Below, piece after piece: positions 15,857 through 22,386 of a stretch of DNA of 33,245 bases. A program made the position numbers and the translations under genes. Every line of letters starts with the position of its first letter. The stretch's first letter is position 1. Source of the stretch: a virus. The notes under the pieces were generated by a model. It was not told the DNA's origin. It ran no database searches and saw only the letters and a list, made by a program, of their open reading frames with translations. The stretch lies in the IMG/VR virus record IMGVR_UViG_3300049734_000094, positions 1 through 33,245 of that record; one strand, written 5' to 3'.

Positions 15857-16425
15857 CGCACGGCCCGCCGCCCTCCTGGTTCGGGGGTTCGGCGATGGTT
15901 TGGCCTCAGTGGCCCGTCATCCCCGTGGTTGACACCATCGCCCTCGGGTTGCGACCCCGCAAGGCGGACAAATGGCGACGGAATCGCGATAGGGCACTGG
16001 CGTCGTGGTCAAGCGCCCCGCTCTTGATGCTGACCGAGGAAGACCCCGCACTACATACCACGTTCGACCCGGACTACGCCGACGAGGAAGCGGAACTGCG
16101 CCGCCACATCATCCCCGGCGCGCTGCGGTTCATGCGGGGGAACTACCACGGCCGGCAGGGCACCGCGTGGTCCTATCCTTCACCCCCCGGTTCGGTGGTC
16201 ATGGTGTGGATCGGCCTGGTGTGGTGGCAGGCGACGTCACCCTGGCGTCGGCAGTTCGTGGTGACACACGAAGCTGGCCACGGCTTGGGGCTGAACCATC
16301 GCACGGACAGCACCGCCAGCGTGATGTATTCGGTGGCCGACATGGGCGGGCCGTCGAACCAGCCCGATCAGCACGACCTCGAATCCCTGGAGGATTACTT
16401 TGCCCCAGAAGTGGGACCCGGCTAG
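15853..16425 (+). CDS. Metzincin-type zinc metalloprotease (2), paralogue of the previous gene
   Basis: 190 residues from the ATG at 15853, overlapping gene 1 by 4 bases. FVVTHEAGHGLGLNHR carries HEXXHXXGXXH at residues 139-149, with Glu140 as catalytic base and SVMYSV (156-161) as the Met-turn. All zinc ligands are intact. The N-terminus (PPPSWFGG, PVIPVVD, DKWRRNRDRALASW) mirrors its neighbour, so the pair arose by tandem duplication with strong divergence. No secretion signal. The same uncertainty applies to substrate; cell-surface proteins or the phage's own tail parts are candidates. Confidence 0.88.
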   Translation: MTHGPPPSWFGGSAMVWPQWPVIPVVDTIALGLRPRKADKWRRNRDRALASWSSAPLLMLTEEDPALHTTFDPDYADEEAELRRHIIPGALRFMRGNYHGRQGTAWSYPSPPGSVVMVWIGLVWWQATSPWRRQFVVTHEAGHGLGLNHRTDSTASVMYSVADMGGPSNQPDQHDLESLEDYFAPEVGPG

Positions 16426-16915
16426 GCGAGAGTGGGTCGATGCTTTCGCGGACGCGCCGACTACGAAGCCGCGCCGCTGGCCGCTGACCGTGATCGTTCT
16501 CGGCCTGCTGACCGTCGCCGTCGGCTCGTTCGCGCTAACCCGTGGGGGAGAGGACCGGGCTCCGGTGACCCCCTCTCCTCGGCCCTCTCCCTCACTCGGA
16601 ATCACGCAAGCGCAACTCGACAAGCTCGGTGACAGCATCGAGGCCCGCTATCGCTCCGGGGACACGGAGGTGGCCCAGGCGCTCCTCGACAACTTCATGG
16701 ACGCCCATCCGGAGTGCGTGTCCGCCGTCATGGGCGCGGGGGAGGGGCCCCTCAGGACCGTCCTGGCCCAGGCGGAGAGCGTGTCCGAGCAACTCGAGCA
16801 GACCGCCCCGTACCCGAACGCTTACACCACCACCATCATCGTCCCGGTGTCCGAGGAAGGCTCCCCGGTGGTTCGGGGTGCCGTACTAGGTGTCTCGTGC
16901 AGGGAGGGAACATGA
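16400..16915 (+). CDS. Membrane-anchored hypothetical protein
   Basis: 171 residues from TTG at 16400, with GGAGG five bases upstream, inside the end of the protease gene. A cytosolic N-terminus (WDPARREWVDAF) precedes one helix, WPLTVIVLGLLTVAVGSFAL (27-46). Then comes a Pro/Ser linker (VTPSPRPSPSLG) and an outer domain of about 100 residues with Cys near both ends (HPECVS and VSCREG), possibly a disulfide. It begins the lysis region. An accessory lysis or host-envelope role is possible. Confidence 0.75.
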   Translation: MPQKWDPARREWVDAFADAPTTKPRRWPLTVIVLGLLTVAVGSFALTRGGEDRAPVTPSPRPSPSLGITQAQLDKLGDSIEARYRSGDTEVAQALLDNFMDAHPECVSAVMGAGEGPLRTVLAQAESVSEQLEQTAPYPNAYTTTIIVPVSEEGSPVVRGAVLGVSCREGT

Positions 16916-17134
16916 GTGTGGAGTCCAGCAAGCGGCCCCAGCCTTGCCGATGTGGAAGCGAGGTTGATTGCTGCCGTGAAGATGGTGAAGGAACTGTCCA
17001 GCCGACTAGACACCCTGGAGACCGAACTCTCTCGGTTGCTCAGCATGGAACTGCGCCCCGAGCGCGGCGTTGGGACACCTTCACCGACACCGACGCCCGA
17101 GACATCTTCTGGAACGAGTTCTGGGGGTGAGTGA
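16916..17134 (+). CDS. Coiled-coil small protein
   Basis: 72 residues from GTG at 16916, with GGGAGGG upstream. Contains a clear heptad coil, VKELSSRLDTLETELSRLL, followed by a Pro/Thr/Ser-rich tail. A competing frame starts at ATG 16912 and ends at 17130, but its product is Cys/Arg-rich and featureless, so the coiled-coil frame is preferred. Coil plus the following one-helix protein recalls lysis accessory proteins of the XhlA kind, but this one has no membrane segment. Confidence 0.65.
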   Translation: MWSPASGPSLADVEARLIAAVKMVKELSSRLDTLETELSRLLSMELRPERGVGTPSPTPTPETSSGTSSGGE

Positions 17135-17310
17135 TGGACGTTCTGATGCCCCTCATCTTCGCCGCCATCATCCTGTTCGGGGGTATCAAGCTCGTCAGCA
17201 TGGCGTTCGACCGCAAGCGCCGCGAGAAGGCGGCTGAGTTGGCTAAGGACTTCGACAAGAAGTTCCGCGAGATCATCGCGGGCGAGTGGGGGAAGGACGA
17301 CAAGAAGTGA
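17134..17310 (+). CDS. One-helix membrane protein near the endolysin
   Basis: 58 residues from the ATG at 17134. One N-terminal transmembrane helix (VLMPLIFAAIILFGGIKLV), then a charged tail (DRKRREKAAELAKDFDKKF). It overlaps the endolysin start by 4 bases. Candidate pinholin-like or lysis accessory protein by size, topology and place. Too short to assign further. Confidence 0.7.
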   Translation: MDVLMPLIFAAIILFGGIKLVSMAFDRKRREKAAELAKDFDKKFREIIAGEWGKDDKK

Positions 17311-17759
17311 GCAACTGCTCGAACGGGGACTACAAGACACCATATGGCACGGTGACCGCCCGCTATCCGGGCCGGGTCACTGCGCCGCCGAACCTGCGCC
17401 GATATGAGCGCACGGTCGGGGATGTTGTCCTTCAGGGACCTGCGCTGCGCTCGTTCAAGGAGGCCGAGGAGGCCGCGACACCCAGGCGGATGCGCCGCAA
17501 GGGCAAGGTCCTCCCGATCCTCATCACGGGTGTGGGCTACCGCTCCTACGCGCTTCAGAAGAAGTACTACGACTCCGACCGTTCGGGTCGCTACGCGAAC
17601 CCCGACTGCTCGCTGCATTGTGAAGGGCTTGCCATCGACATCAACATGAACCAGTCCGCCATCAGGCGGGCCAGGATCGCCTACCACCTCAAGAAGCGCG
17701 GTTGGCACTACGGCGTGAGCGGCGAACCCTGGCACGCGAGTTTCAGGCTCAGCGGATGA
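17307..17759 (+). CDS. Endolysin, M15/VanY-type D,D- or L,D-peptidase
   Basis: 150 residues from GTG at 17307. Cuts peptide links in peptidoglycan at lysis. Zinc site: SLHCEGLAIDIN gives His104 and Asp111, and GEPWHASF gives Glu140, Trp142 and His143. GYRSYALQKKYY (77-88) is the family block ahead of it. The whole protein is one catalytic domain with no separate wall-binding domain. No signal peptide, so it needs a holin, for which small membrane proteins lie on both sides. Confidence 0.87.
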   Translation: MSNCSNGDYKTPYGTVTARYPGRVTAPPNLRRYERTVGDVVLQGPALRSFKEAEEAATPRRMRRKGKVLPILITGVGYRSYALQKKYYDSDRSGRYANPDCSLHCEGLAIDINMNQSAIRRARIAYHLKKRGWHYGVSGEPWHASFRLSG

Positions 17760-17944
17760 ACGAGTTCATCGAGCGCGAGTGCCTTATCAAGGGCTGCAAC
17801 GCCCCCGCGTCGGTCGGCGGGGAGTGCGTGTTCGACGCCGTGGGATTCAGCGGTGATGACGAAACGGTAGTCGCGGAGCGCATCACCTGCGCCGCGGGCC
17901 ACTTCTACCACGTCATCAACGAGCAGAAGACGGTGAAGAAGTGA
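17756..17944 (+). CDS. Small Cys-containing protein
   Basis: 62 residues from ATG at 17756, overlapping the endolysin stop. Pattern CLIKGCNAPASVGGEC and ITCAAGHFYHV suggests a zinc- or disulfide-bound fold. Function not recognised. Confidence 0.7.
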   Translation: MNEFIERECLIKGCNAPASVGGECVFDAVGFSGDDETVVAERITCAAGHFYHVINEQKTVKK

Positions 17945-18159
17945 GTAACGACGAGGACCCCCGCTTCAAACACCGCCGCATCGACTGGGACGTGCGGGGA
18001 ATCCTCGCCATCCTGGCCGTGATCGGGGCCTTCGGCCTGGCCGGCGCGCAGTTGTTCCTCGGCCTCGGCTCGGACATCCCGGCCTGGGCCGCCACGCTGG
18101 TTGGTGCCGTCGCCGGGTTCTACTTCGGAAGCCGTGGAGGGAGCAATGGCTACCACTGA
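17941..18159 (+). CDS. Two-helix membrane protein, holin candidate
   Basis: 72 residues from GTG at 17941. Charged N-terminus (DEDPRFKHRRIDWDVRG), then two hydrophobic segments: ILAILAVIGAFGLAGAQLFL and PAWAATLVGAVAGFYFGSRG. Size, topology and place behind the endolysin make it one of two holin candidates; the other starts at 18779. Confidence 0.7.
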   Translation: MSNDEDPRFKHRRIDWDVRGILAILAVIGAFGLAGAQLFLGLGSDIPAWAATLVGAVAGFYFGSRGGSNGYH

Positions 18160-18316
18160 CGAGGAACCCCCGGTCCTGCCCGAACCCAAGTCCGTCACCA
18201 TCGTATGTGCGGAGTGCAACGAGATCATCCGCGTCAACGACATCCACGCCTACCTGCTGGCGAATCACCTGAACGTCTGTCATGAGATGACGCTGCTGAA
18301 CGGGGAACGCGATTGA
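18146..18316 (+). CDS. Small zinc-ribbon-like protein
   Basis: 56 residues from ATG at 18146 with GGAGGG upstream. VCAECNEIIRVNDIHAYLLANH and NVCH form a CxxC...H...H arrangement suited to one zinc ion. Probably a nucleic-acid or protein-binding accessory factor; not recognised further. Confidence 0.65.
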   Translation: MATTDEEPPVLPEPKSVTIVCAECNEIIRVNDIHAYLLANHLNVCHEMTLLNGERD

Positions 18317-18507
18317 TGTTCGCCTACGCCGCCTATCTCAAGAAACAGCAGAACGAGACGGACAAGCTCCAGGTCTGCTCCTGCTTCTGCCACCCCGGCC
18401 TGTTGGCGACCCGCCCCCAACGCCGGGAAGGCTCGATCTACTGCGAGACGTGCAACCTCGAACGTAGCCTGCCCTTCACCGAACTACTGGAGTTGAACGC
18501 GACATGA
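18316..18507 (+). CDS. Small Cys-rich protein
   Basis: 63 residues from ATG at 18316; a TTG three bases earlier is an alternative start. VCSCFCHPG and YCETCNLERS make a likely zinc knuckle. The end overlaps the next start by 4 bases. No known function. Confidence 0.65.
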   Translation: MFAYAAYLKKQQNETDKLQVCSCFCHPGLLATRPQRREGSIYCETCNLERSLPFTELLELNAT

Positions 18508-18782
18508 ACACCGAAGACCTGCCAGACAAACCCCCGGAGGGTGGTGGGCCGATGACCCAGGCGGAGATCCGCGAGGCCATCCACCACTACTGGGTTCACT
18601 ACATCGGGGCCACACAGGAGGAAGCCCTTGAGCGCGCTGACCGCGCCTTCGCCCACATGCTGGCGACCGGCTGGCTGCGGGAGTGGGGATTCAACCCAGA
18701 CGGGGACGTCCTTTACGAACCGACGACCCCGCAGGCGAGACAGACCATCGTGTATGTGATCGGGAAGGAGAAGTTCCTATGA
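18504..18782 (+). CDS. Hypothetical soluble protein
   Basis: 92 residues from ATG at 18504. Helical core (MTQAEIREAIHHYWVHYIGATQ, split by loops, then EALERADRAFAHMLATGW) and a strand-rich end (TIVYVIGKEKFL). An internal ATG at the MTQAEI site could be the start, with GGAGG before it. No domain recognised. Confidence 0.65.
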   Translation: MNTEDLPDKPPEGGGPMTQAEIREAIHHYWVHYIGATQEEALERADRAFAHMLATGWLREWGFNPDGDVLYEPTTPQARQTIVYVIGKEKFL

Positions 18783-18970
18783 TCGAGAAGTTGAAAGCAT
18801 CCGCCCGTGACGTGGTGCTGGCCGCGGTGGCCGCGTTCGTGGGTGCCCTGTCCGTCACCCTGTCTGCCGGTGACTACTCTTACCCCGTGCTGCGTGCCGG
18901 CGTGATCGCCGCCGCCTGGGCCGCCGTTCGCGCCGGTATCGGCGCACTCGCTGCCAAGTTCTCCGGCTGA
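18779..18970 (+). CDS. Small hydrophobic protein, second holin candidate
   Basis: 63 residues from ATG at 18779. Two membrane helices: VVLAAVAAFVGALSVTLSAG and YPVLRAGVIAAAWAAVRAGI. Basic N-terminus (IEKLKASARD) as in many holins of Gram-positive phages. Overlaps both neighbours by short spans. It is a strong alternative to the protein at 17941. Confidence 0.7.
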   Translation: MIEKLKASARDVVLAAVAAFVGALSVTLSAGDYSYPVLRAGVIAAAWAAVRAGIGALAAKFSG

Positions 18971-19098
18971 TGTTGCCCTGTGATCGCTGCGGGCAGGCGA
19001 TACCGCCCGAAGACCTGGCCACCGGCATCTGCTGGTCGTGCGGGTTCATGTACGACATCGAGAAGGTACTGGAGGCATCGAGTCAGGAGGTTGAGTGA
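18970..19098 (+). CDS. Tiny zinc-ribbon protein
   Basis: 42 residues from ATG at 18970. LPCDRCGQAIPPEDLATGIC and WSCGFM give CxxC-N14-CxxC, a classic zinc ribbon. Linked by TGATG to the previous gene and GTGA to the next. Confidence 0.7.
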   Translation: MLPCDRCGQAIPPEDLATGICWSCGFMYDIEKVLEASSQEVE

Positions 19099-19376
19099 GC
19101 GAGTATGGGATCGAAGACATTATCCAAGAACTCGTCCCGCTCATCCGAGAAACGCTCATCGACGGACAGCGCAAGCGAAGCCCGTCCTACTGGAAAGAAG
19201 ACCCCGGCCACGAAGATGCGCTTCAACGCCATCTGCATCGGGTCGACCGTGGCGAAATCTTCGACGCGGACTCTGGGGCTCCCGCGTGGTCACACGTCGG
19301 AACCCGCGCCCTGATGCTGGCGTGGCAACAGGAACGGCAAATCTCTCGGAAAGAGTGGGCGGACTTCGCCACATGA
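19095..19376 (+). CDS. Hypothetical protein
   Basis: 93 residues from GTG at 19095. Reads as helical and charged: YGIEDIIQELVPLIRETL, WKEDPGHEDALQRHLHR, THVGTRALMLAWQQE-like end. The His/Asp-rich part could bind metal, but no known family is clear to me. Confidence 0.65.
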   Translation: MSEYGIEDIIQELVPLIRETLIDGQRKRSPSYWKEDPGHEDALQRHLHRVDRGEIFDADSGAPAWSHVGTRALMLAWQQERQISRKEWADFAT

Positions 19377-19612
19377 GGTGTCCTGACGAACGCTGCACCG
19401 GCAACCATAACGACCGGCGTTACTACGACCTCTGCCCCCGTACCAAGGAGGACAAGCGGCAGCAGAACAAACGGGAACGTGCGAAGAACCGCGATCACTA
19501 CCGCGAGTACGAGATGGTGAGACGCGGGACCGCGAAGAACATGCTCGCCAAGGCACGGTACGACGCTTCCCGCCGAGGAGGGAGGAACCGTGAGGCAACT
19601 TTCACCGATTGA
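19373..19612 (+). CDS. Basic Cys/His protein
   Basis: 79 residues from ATG at 19373. MRCPDERCTGNHNDRRYYDL with Cys at 3, 8 and 21 resembles a zinc-binding head. The rest is strongly basic (TKEDKRQQNKRERAKNRD, RRGTAKNMLAKARYDASRRG), suggesting nucleic-acid contact. Related short proteins occur in actinophages, with unknown function. Confidence 0.65.
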   Translation: MRCPDERCTGNHNDRRYYDLCPRTKEDKRQQNKRERAKNRDHYREYEMVRRGTAKNMLAKARYDASRRGGRNREATFTD

Positions 19613-19796
19613 GAGGGAAAAACAAAAGCTCCTGAAGTTGGCCCGCACGCTCATCCGCGCCAAGCACGCCGCGGCTGCGGATGACGAGTTGAACACCGTA
19701 CTACCGGCGCTGGAGATCCAGATAGACGCCGCGATCCAGTCGGGCAAGTCCTTCGACATGGGGAAGAAGTTGGAGGCGCTGTTGGGGGGCGAATAG
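19590..19796 (+). CDS. Small helical protein
   Basis: 68 residues from GTG at 19590 with GAGGAGGGAGG upstream. Predicted helices throughout (SPIEREKQKLLKLARTLI, DELNTVLPALEIQIDAAI). Overlaps the preceding gene by 23 bases and abuts the exonuclease gene. Could be a small partner of it; that is inference from spacing only. Confidence 0.65.
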   Translation: MRQLSPIEREKQKLLKLARTLIRAKHAAAADDELNTVLPALEIQIDAAIQSGKSFDMGKKLEALLGGE

Positions 19797-20360
19797 ATGG
19801 CGTTCCTCGCCACCACCCCACCCCGTATCCTCGACTTCGACTTCGAGAACCGCCCGCTTTCCTACCTGGGCGGGGACTTCACAACTCCAGAGATCACCGT
19901 CGCCGCCTGGAAGCTCCTTCCTAGCGGCGACCTTTTGTGTGTCTGGCAACCGGAGCACTCGGTCGAGGAGATGATGTTGGCATTTGTCAACACCTACAAC
20001 GAGGCCGACCTCGTGACGGGCCACAACATCATCCGCCACGACCTGCGGCTGGCGAACGCGATGCTGCTGGAGCAGGGTATGGCACCGCTGCCACCCAAGA
20101 TGGTGTCCGATACCTGGGCCCACCTCCGCAAGCGTTCCCCCGGCTTCGCCTCCCAGGAGAATCTCGCCGCCTTCCTGGGCGTCCGGGCTCCGAAGCTCGG
20201 GATGTCCACGAAGGCGTGGCGGGGGGCGAACCGGATGGACCCGGAAGCGGTGGATCGCGCCGTGGCCCGTGCCGTAGCCGACGTCCGGCAGCACATCGCC
20301 CTACGCCGGCGGCTGCTCGACCTCGGGTGGCTGAAGCCCCCGCGCCTGTGGACCCCCTGA
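19797..20360 (+). CDS. DnaQ-like 3'-5' exonuclease (DEDD fold)
   Basis: 187 residues from ATG at 19797. ILDFDFENRP gives the D-x-E of motif I (Asp15, Glu17), LVTGHNIIRHDLRLAN gives motif II (Asp82), and VSDTWAHL (Asp105) and AVADVRQHIAL (Asp162) fit the later motifs. The usual Tyr or His just before the last Asp is not evident, so catalysis may be altered. It is a stand-alone exonuclease with no polymerase in the window. A role in genome processing or recombination is inferred. Confidence 0.75.
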   Translation: MAFLATTPPRILDFDFENRPLSYLGGDFTTPEITVAAWKLLPSGDLLCVWQPEHSVEEMMLAFVNTYNEADLVTGHNIIRHDLRLANAMLLEQGMAPLPPKMVSDTWAHLRKRSPGFASQENLAAFLGVRAPKLGMSTKAWRGANRMDPEAVDRAVARAVADVRQHIALRRRLLDLGWLKPPRLWTP

Positions 20361-20404
20361 ATCCCCCTGGCAGCATCCTCCTGGCATAGCCCGTGCGGCC
20401 CCTG

Positions 20405-20452
20405 AGCGTCACGCTAAGCGAGTTTGGGGAGTAGGGTGGCCTGGGGCCCAGG
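20405..20452. promoter_or_regulatory. Two dyads ahead of the 20454 gene
   Basis: AGCGTCACGCT (20405-20415) and CCTGGGGCCCAGG (20440-20452) are perfect inverted repeats with a single central base. They lie in the gap between the exonuclease gene and the ATG at 20454. They could be operators for the neighbouring repressor, or the second could fold over the start site. Confidence 0.4.
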
Positions 20453-20453
20453 G

Positions 20454-20801
20454 ATGCGGACTGACCCGGTATATGCCGAGGAGTTGAGAGTCCGTGCCTA
20501 CCCGTCCCAGGCCGGCCAGCAGTGGCACATCCTCGATGACTTGACACGGCGGACCTGGTGTGGCCTGGCTCCGAAGTCGATCTACCTCACCCAGGCACGG
20601 CCGTGGGCCGAGATACCGGAGCACCGCCGCTGTCAGTCCTGCCGACGGTTCGCCCCGGTGCCACCCGTCATATTCGTACGATTTCGTCGAGGCAGAGTGA
20701 TTTCAGAGCGGGTGGTAGATCGCCAAGAACGAGGCAGAGGCCGACGAGGTACTCGCCCGAAGGGGTATGCCGCCCCTGGAACCACCGTTCCACCACGGTG
20801 A
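20454..20801 (+). CDS. Small zinc-finger-like protein overlapping the repressor
   Basis: 115 residues from ATG at 20454. The first 70 residues look real: WHILDDLTRRTWCGLAP and HRRCQSCRRFAP form a WCG...CxxC zinc site seen in short actinophage proteins. The last 40 residues are Arg/Gly-rich and lie opposite the 3' end of the convergent repressor gene, a 134-base overlap. The natural stop may be misplaced by a sequence change, or the tail may simply be tolerated. Confidence 0.6.
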   Translation: MRTDPVYAEELRVRAYPSQAGQQWHILDDLTRRTWCGLAPKSIYLTQARPWAEIPEHRRCQSCRRFAPVPPVIFVRFRRGRVISERVVDRQERGRGRRGTRPKGYAAPGTTVPPR

Positions 20802-20919
20802 ATGATGTCTTAAACGGCATCGACCGGGCAACGTCCTCGACGGTCATCCCGAGGTCGGCGCGGCGCTTCCGCATCCAGGCCGTGATGTCCGCCGCGAACT
20901 GATCCTTGCTCAGTTCCAT
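20668..20919 (-). CDS. XRE-type HTH regulator (repressor-like)
   Basis: 83 residues on the minus strand. Start ATG at 20919 has AAAGGA five bases upstream; the ATG at 20940 would add seven residues. WMRKRRADLGMTVEDVARSM and TVVERWFQGRHTPSGEYL follow the Cro/CI-type helix-turn-helix layout, ending in GLCLVLGDLPPALKSL. The sole domain is DNA binding; no oligomerisation or cleavage domain is seen. It is divergent from the early + genes and so is the natural candidate for a lysis-lysogeny or early-gene switch protein. Confidence 0.75.
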   Translation of the reverse strand: MELSKDQFAADITAWMRKRRADLGMTVEDVARSMPFKTSFTVVERWFQGRHTPSGEYLVGLCLVLGDLPPALKSLCLDEIVRI

Positions 20920-21038
20920 CCCCGTCCTTTCCGACCCCATCTCGACCCGAACGTAGCCCGTAGCACCCTGCGCGGCAATACCTACCAGCGAATCCCACGC
21001 CTGTATTTAGAACACGCTGCGAGGCCGCAGGCACGCCA

Positions 21039-21050
21039 GGGGATTTCCCC
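21039..21050. promoter_or_regulatory. Dyad upstream of the early promoter
   Basis: GGGGA-TT-TCCCC, 5-bp arms, ending eight bases before the -35 element at 21059. Candidate operator for the divergent repressor. Confidence 0.4.
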
Positions 21051-21058
21051 CGCCACTC

Positions 21059-21087
21059 TTGACTCGGAGGATTCGAGGGTTTAGGCT
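21059..21087 (+). promoter_or_regulatory. Early + strand promoter
   Basis: TTGACT, a 17-base spacer, then TAGGCT. The -35 matches 5 of 6 bases and the spacing is ideal; the -10 is weaker. It would drive the long early operon that begins at 21202. Confidence 0.5.
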
Positions 21088-21201
21088 CCCCTCAACATAT
21101 CCGGGTGGCGGGAACGCCCAGAATGGACGTTATCGGAATCCCGCTTCACTAAGTACACCAGGCGGATTCGCCTCCCGGCCGACGGAGATGGGGGTCACGG
21201 G

Positions 21202-21381
21202 ATGCGATGTCTGGCCTGTGAGGAACCGGTCCCGCACGGCAAGGAGATCGTCACCGACCTCGGCCCGTTCCACGACACCGAGCGGTGCCTGCCAACCGAT
21301 CTCTACGAAGCCATCGTCTGGCTGTACTCCGACCACCTCGAAGTCGAACACGCGGATGACGTGAAGGGGGAAGGCCGGTGA
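21202..21381 (+). CDS. Small Cys/His protein, first early gene
   Basis: 59 residues from ATG at 21202. RCLACEEPVPHGKEIV and FHDTERC carry a zinc-ribbon-like CxxC...H...C. No strong ribosome site, only a G-rich stretch. Overlaps the next gene by 4 bases. Function unknown. Confidence 0.65.
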   Translation: MRCLACEEPVPHGKEIVTDLGPFHDTERCLPTDLYEAIVWLYSDHLEVEHADDVKGEGR

Positions 21382-21593
21382 CCGAGATGGAGGGCCGCTA
21401 CCGCATCACCACCTGGGACCAGGACACCACGCCTGGAGGCAAGTGGGCAGCGCACTACTTCAACTGCGACTCCTGCCAGGTCCATGACCACGACCCCACG
21501 CAGGATGTCTTCTGTTCCGACGGCTCCTGGCTGCGGGGCGTGATGATCTACGAGGGGCGGAAGTACCAACTCAAGAGGGCGGGGCTGTCATGA
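21378..21593 (+). CDS. Hypothetical early protein
   Basis: 71 residues from GTG at 21378. Strand-rich (RYRITTWDQDTTPGGKW, VMIYEGRKYQLKRAG), with FNCDSCQVHDHD as a possible metal site. Overlaps both neighbours by 4 bases. Not recognised. Confidence 0.65.
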   Translation: MTEMEGRYRITTWDQDTTPGGKWAAHYFNCDSCQVHDHDPTQDVFCSDGSWLRGVMIYEGRKYQLKRAGLS

Positions 21594-21757
21594 CGACGCG
21601 AGCCGAGCAATTGGAACACCCCGCCAACTTTGAAGACAAGGACGGTCGCCTGTTCCTGGTCCGGTGCATGAACCACCCGGAATGCGGGCTGGAGAACTAT
21701 CTGCCCGCCGTCGCGGATGGGCGCTGTGCTTGGTGCGGATGGGGGCGGGAACAGTGA
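21590..21757 (+). CDS. Tiny zinc-ribbon protein
   Basis: 55 residues from ATG at 21590. VRCMNHPECG and GRCAWCGWGRE give a two-part Cys ribbon. Overlaps both neighbours by 4 bases. Function unknown. Confidence 0.65.
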   Translation: MTTRAEQLEHPANFEDKDGRLFLVRCMNHPECGLENYLPAVADGRCAWCGWGREQ

Positions 21758-21843
21758 ACTCCTTCATCGACCTCCTGTGGTGGGGCCTCGCCATCGCCTA
21801 CTTCGCCTTCGTCGTGGTTCTGGTGCGGAGGGTGGGGCGATGA
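21754..21843 (+). CDS. 29-residue membrane peptide
   Basis: Starts GTG at 21754. Almost entirely one hydrophobic helix (LLWWGLAIAYFAFVVVLV) with a basic end RRVGR. It overlaps its two neighbours by 4 bases each, which supports translation. Role unknown. Confidence 0.55.
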   Translation: MNSFIDLLWWGLAIAYFAFVVVLVRRVGR

Positions 21844-22103
21844 CCCACACGCCGGGACCGTGGACGTACGCGAAGGGGTCGATTCGTGGGCCGGATGATG
21901 CGTTCATCGTCCCCGATTCGCCGTATACGTCTGAGGCCGACGCCCGCCTCATCGCCGCCGCCCCGGACCTGTTGGCGGCGTTGGAGAAGTTCCCGAGCTG
22001 GGGCGGACCGATAGACGCCGCCGAGGACTACGACCTGCTCATCCGTGGTGAGTGGTTGCTGCTCGCCCGTGCCGCCATCGCCAAGGCCAGGGGGGAGTCG
22101 TGA
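21840..22103 (+). CDS. Conserved phage protein of the 'HTPGPW' type
   Basis: 87 residues from ATG at 21840. THTPGPWTYAKG at the start and EADARLIAAAPDLLAALE near the middle are the signature of a short protein found widely in phages and prophages; the function is not established. The C-terminus is helical (GEWLLLARAAIAKARGES). Confidence 0.8.
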   Translation: MTHTPGPWTYAKGSIRGPDDAFIVPDSPYTSEADARLIAAAPDLLAALEKFPSWGGPIDAAEDYDLLIRGEWLLLARAAIAKARGES

Positions 22104-22198
22104 CCTTCTGGCTCGTCGTCATCACGATCCTCGTCGCCGCCATCTGCGGCTACTTCGCAGCCTGTGTATGGCTGGATGAACAGGAGAAGGACGAGTGA
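22100..22198 (+). CDS. 32-residue membrane peptide
   Basis: Starts GTG at 22100. One helix (FWLVVITILVAAICGYFAA) and an acidic tail (DEQEKDE). Overlaps both neighbours by 4 bases. Second single-helix peptide in this operon. Confidence 0.55.
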   Translation: MTFWLVVITILVAAICGYFAACVWLDEQEKDE

Positions 22199-22386
22199 GG
22201 CGCAAGGTGCGACCCAAGAAGGACACATCCATCACGCTCCAAGACGAGCCGACGATGTGTCGTCGCTGCCGCGCAGACGGGGATGACATCTGGCACAAGT
22301 GGGGATGGAGGGTTGAGGTCCGCCTGTCCAGCGCCAACATCTGCAATGCTCATCTCGAATCGAGCCTGCGGGAACTGGTCCGATGA
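22195..22386 (+). CDS. Small Cys-containing protein
   Basis: 63 residues from GTG at 22195. Basic start (MRRKVRPKKD), then TMCRRCRADGDDIWH and NICNAH as a likely zinc site. Overlaps both neighbours by 4 bases. Not recognised. Confidence 0.65.
   Translation: MRRKVRPKKDTSITLQDEPTMCRRCRADGDDIWHKWGWRVEVRLSSANICNAHLESSLRELVR

Larger units (their letters stand above)
20941..21201. promoter_or_regulatory. Divergent control region
   Basis: About 260 bases with no gene, between the minus-strand repressor and the first early + gene. On the + strand it holds a good promoter (21059-21087) and a dyad (21039-21050). On the minus strand TTGCCG-17-TACGTT is a weak possible promoter for the repressor. The layout resembles phage immunity regions. 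Confidence 0.55.

Noticed and set aside
16912-17130. Alternative 72-codon frame from ATG 16912
   Set aside because: Product lacks structure, while the +1 frame from 16916 gives a clear coiled coil.
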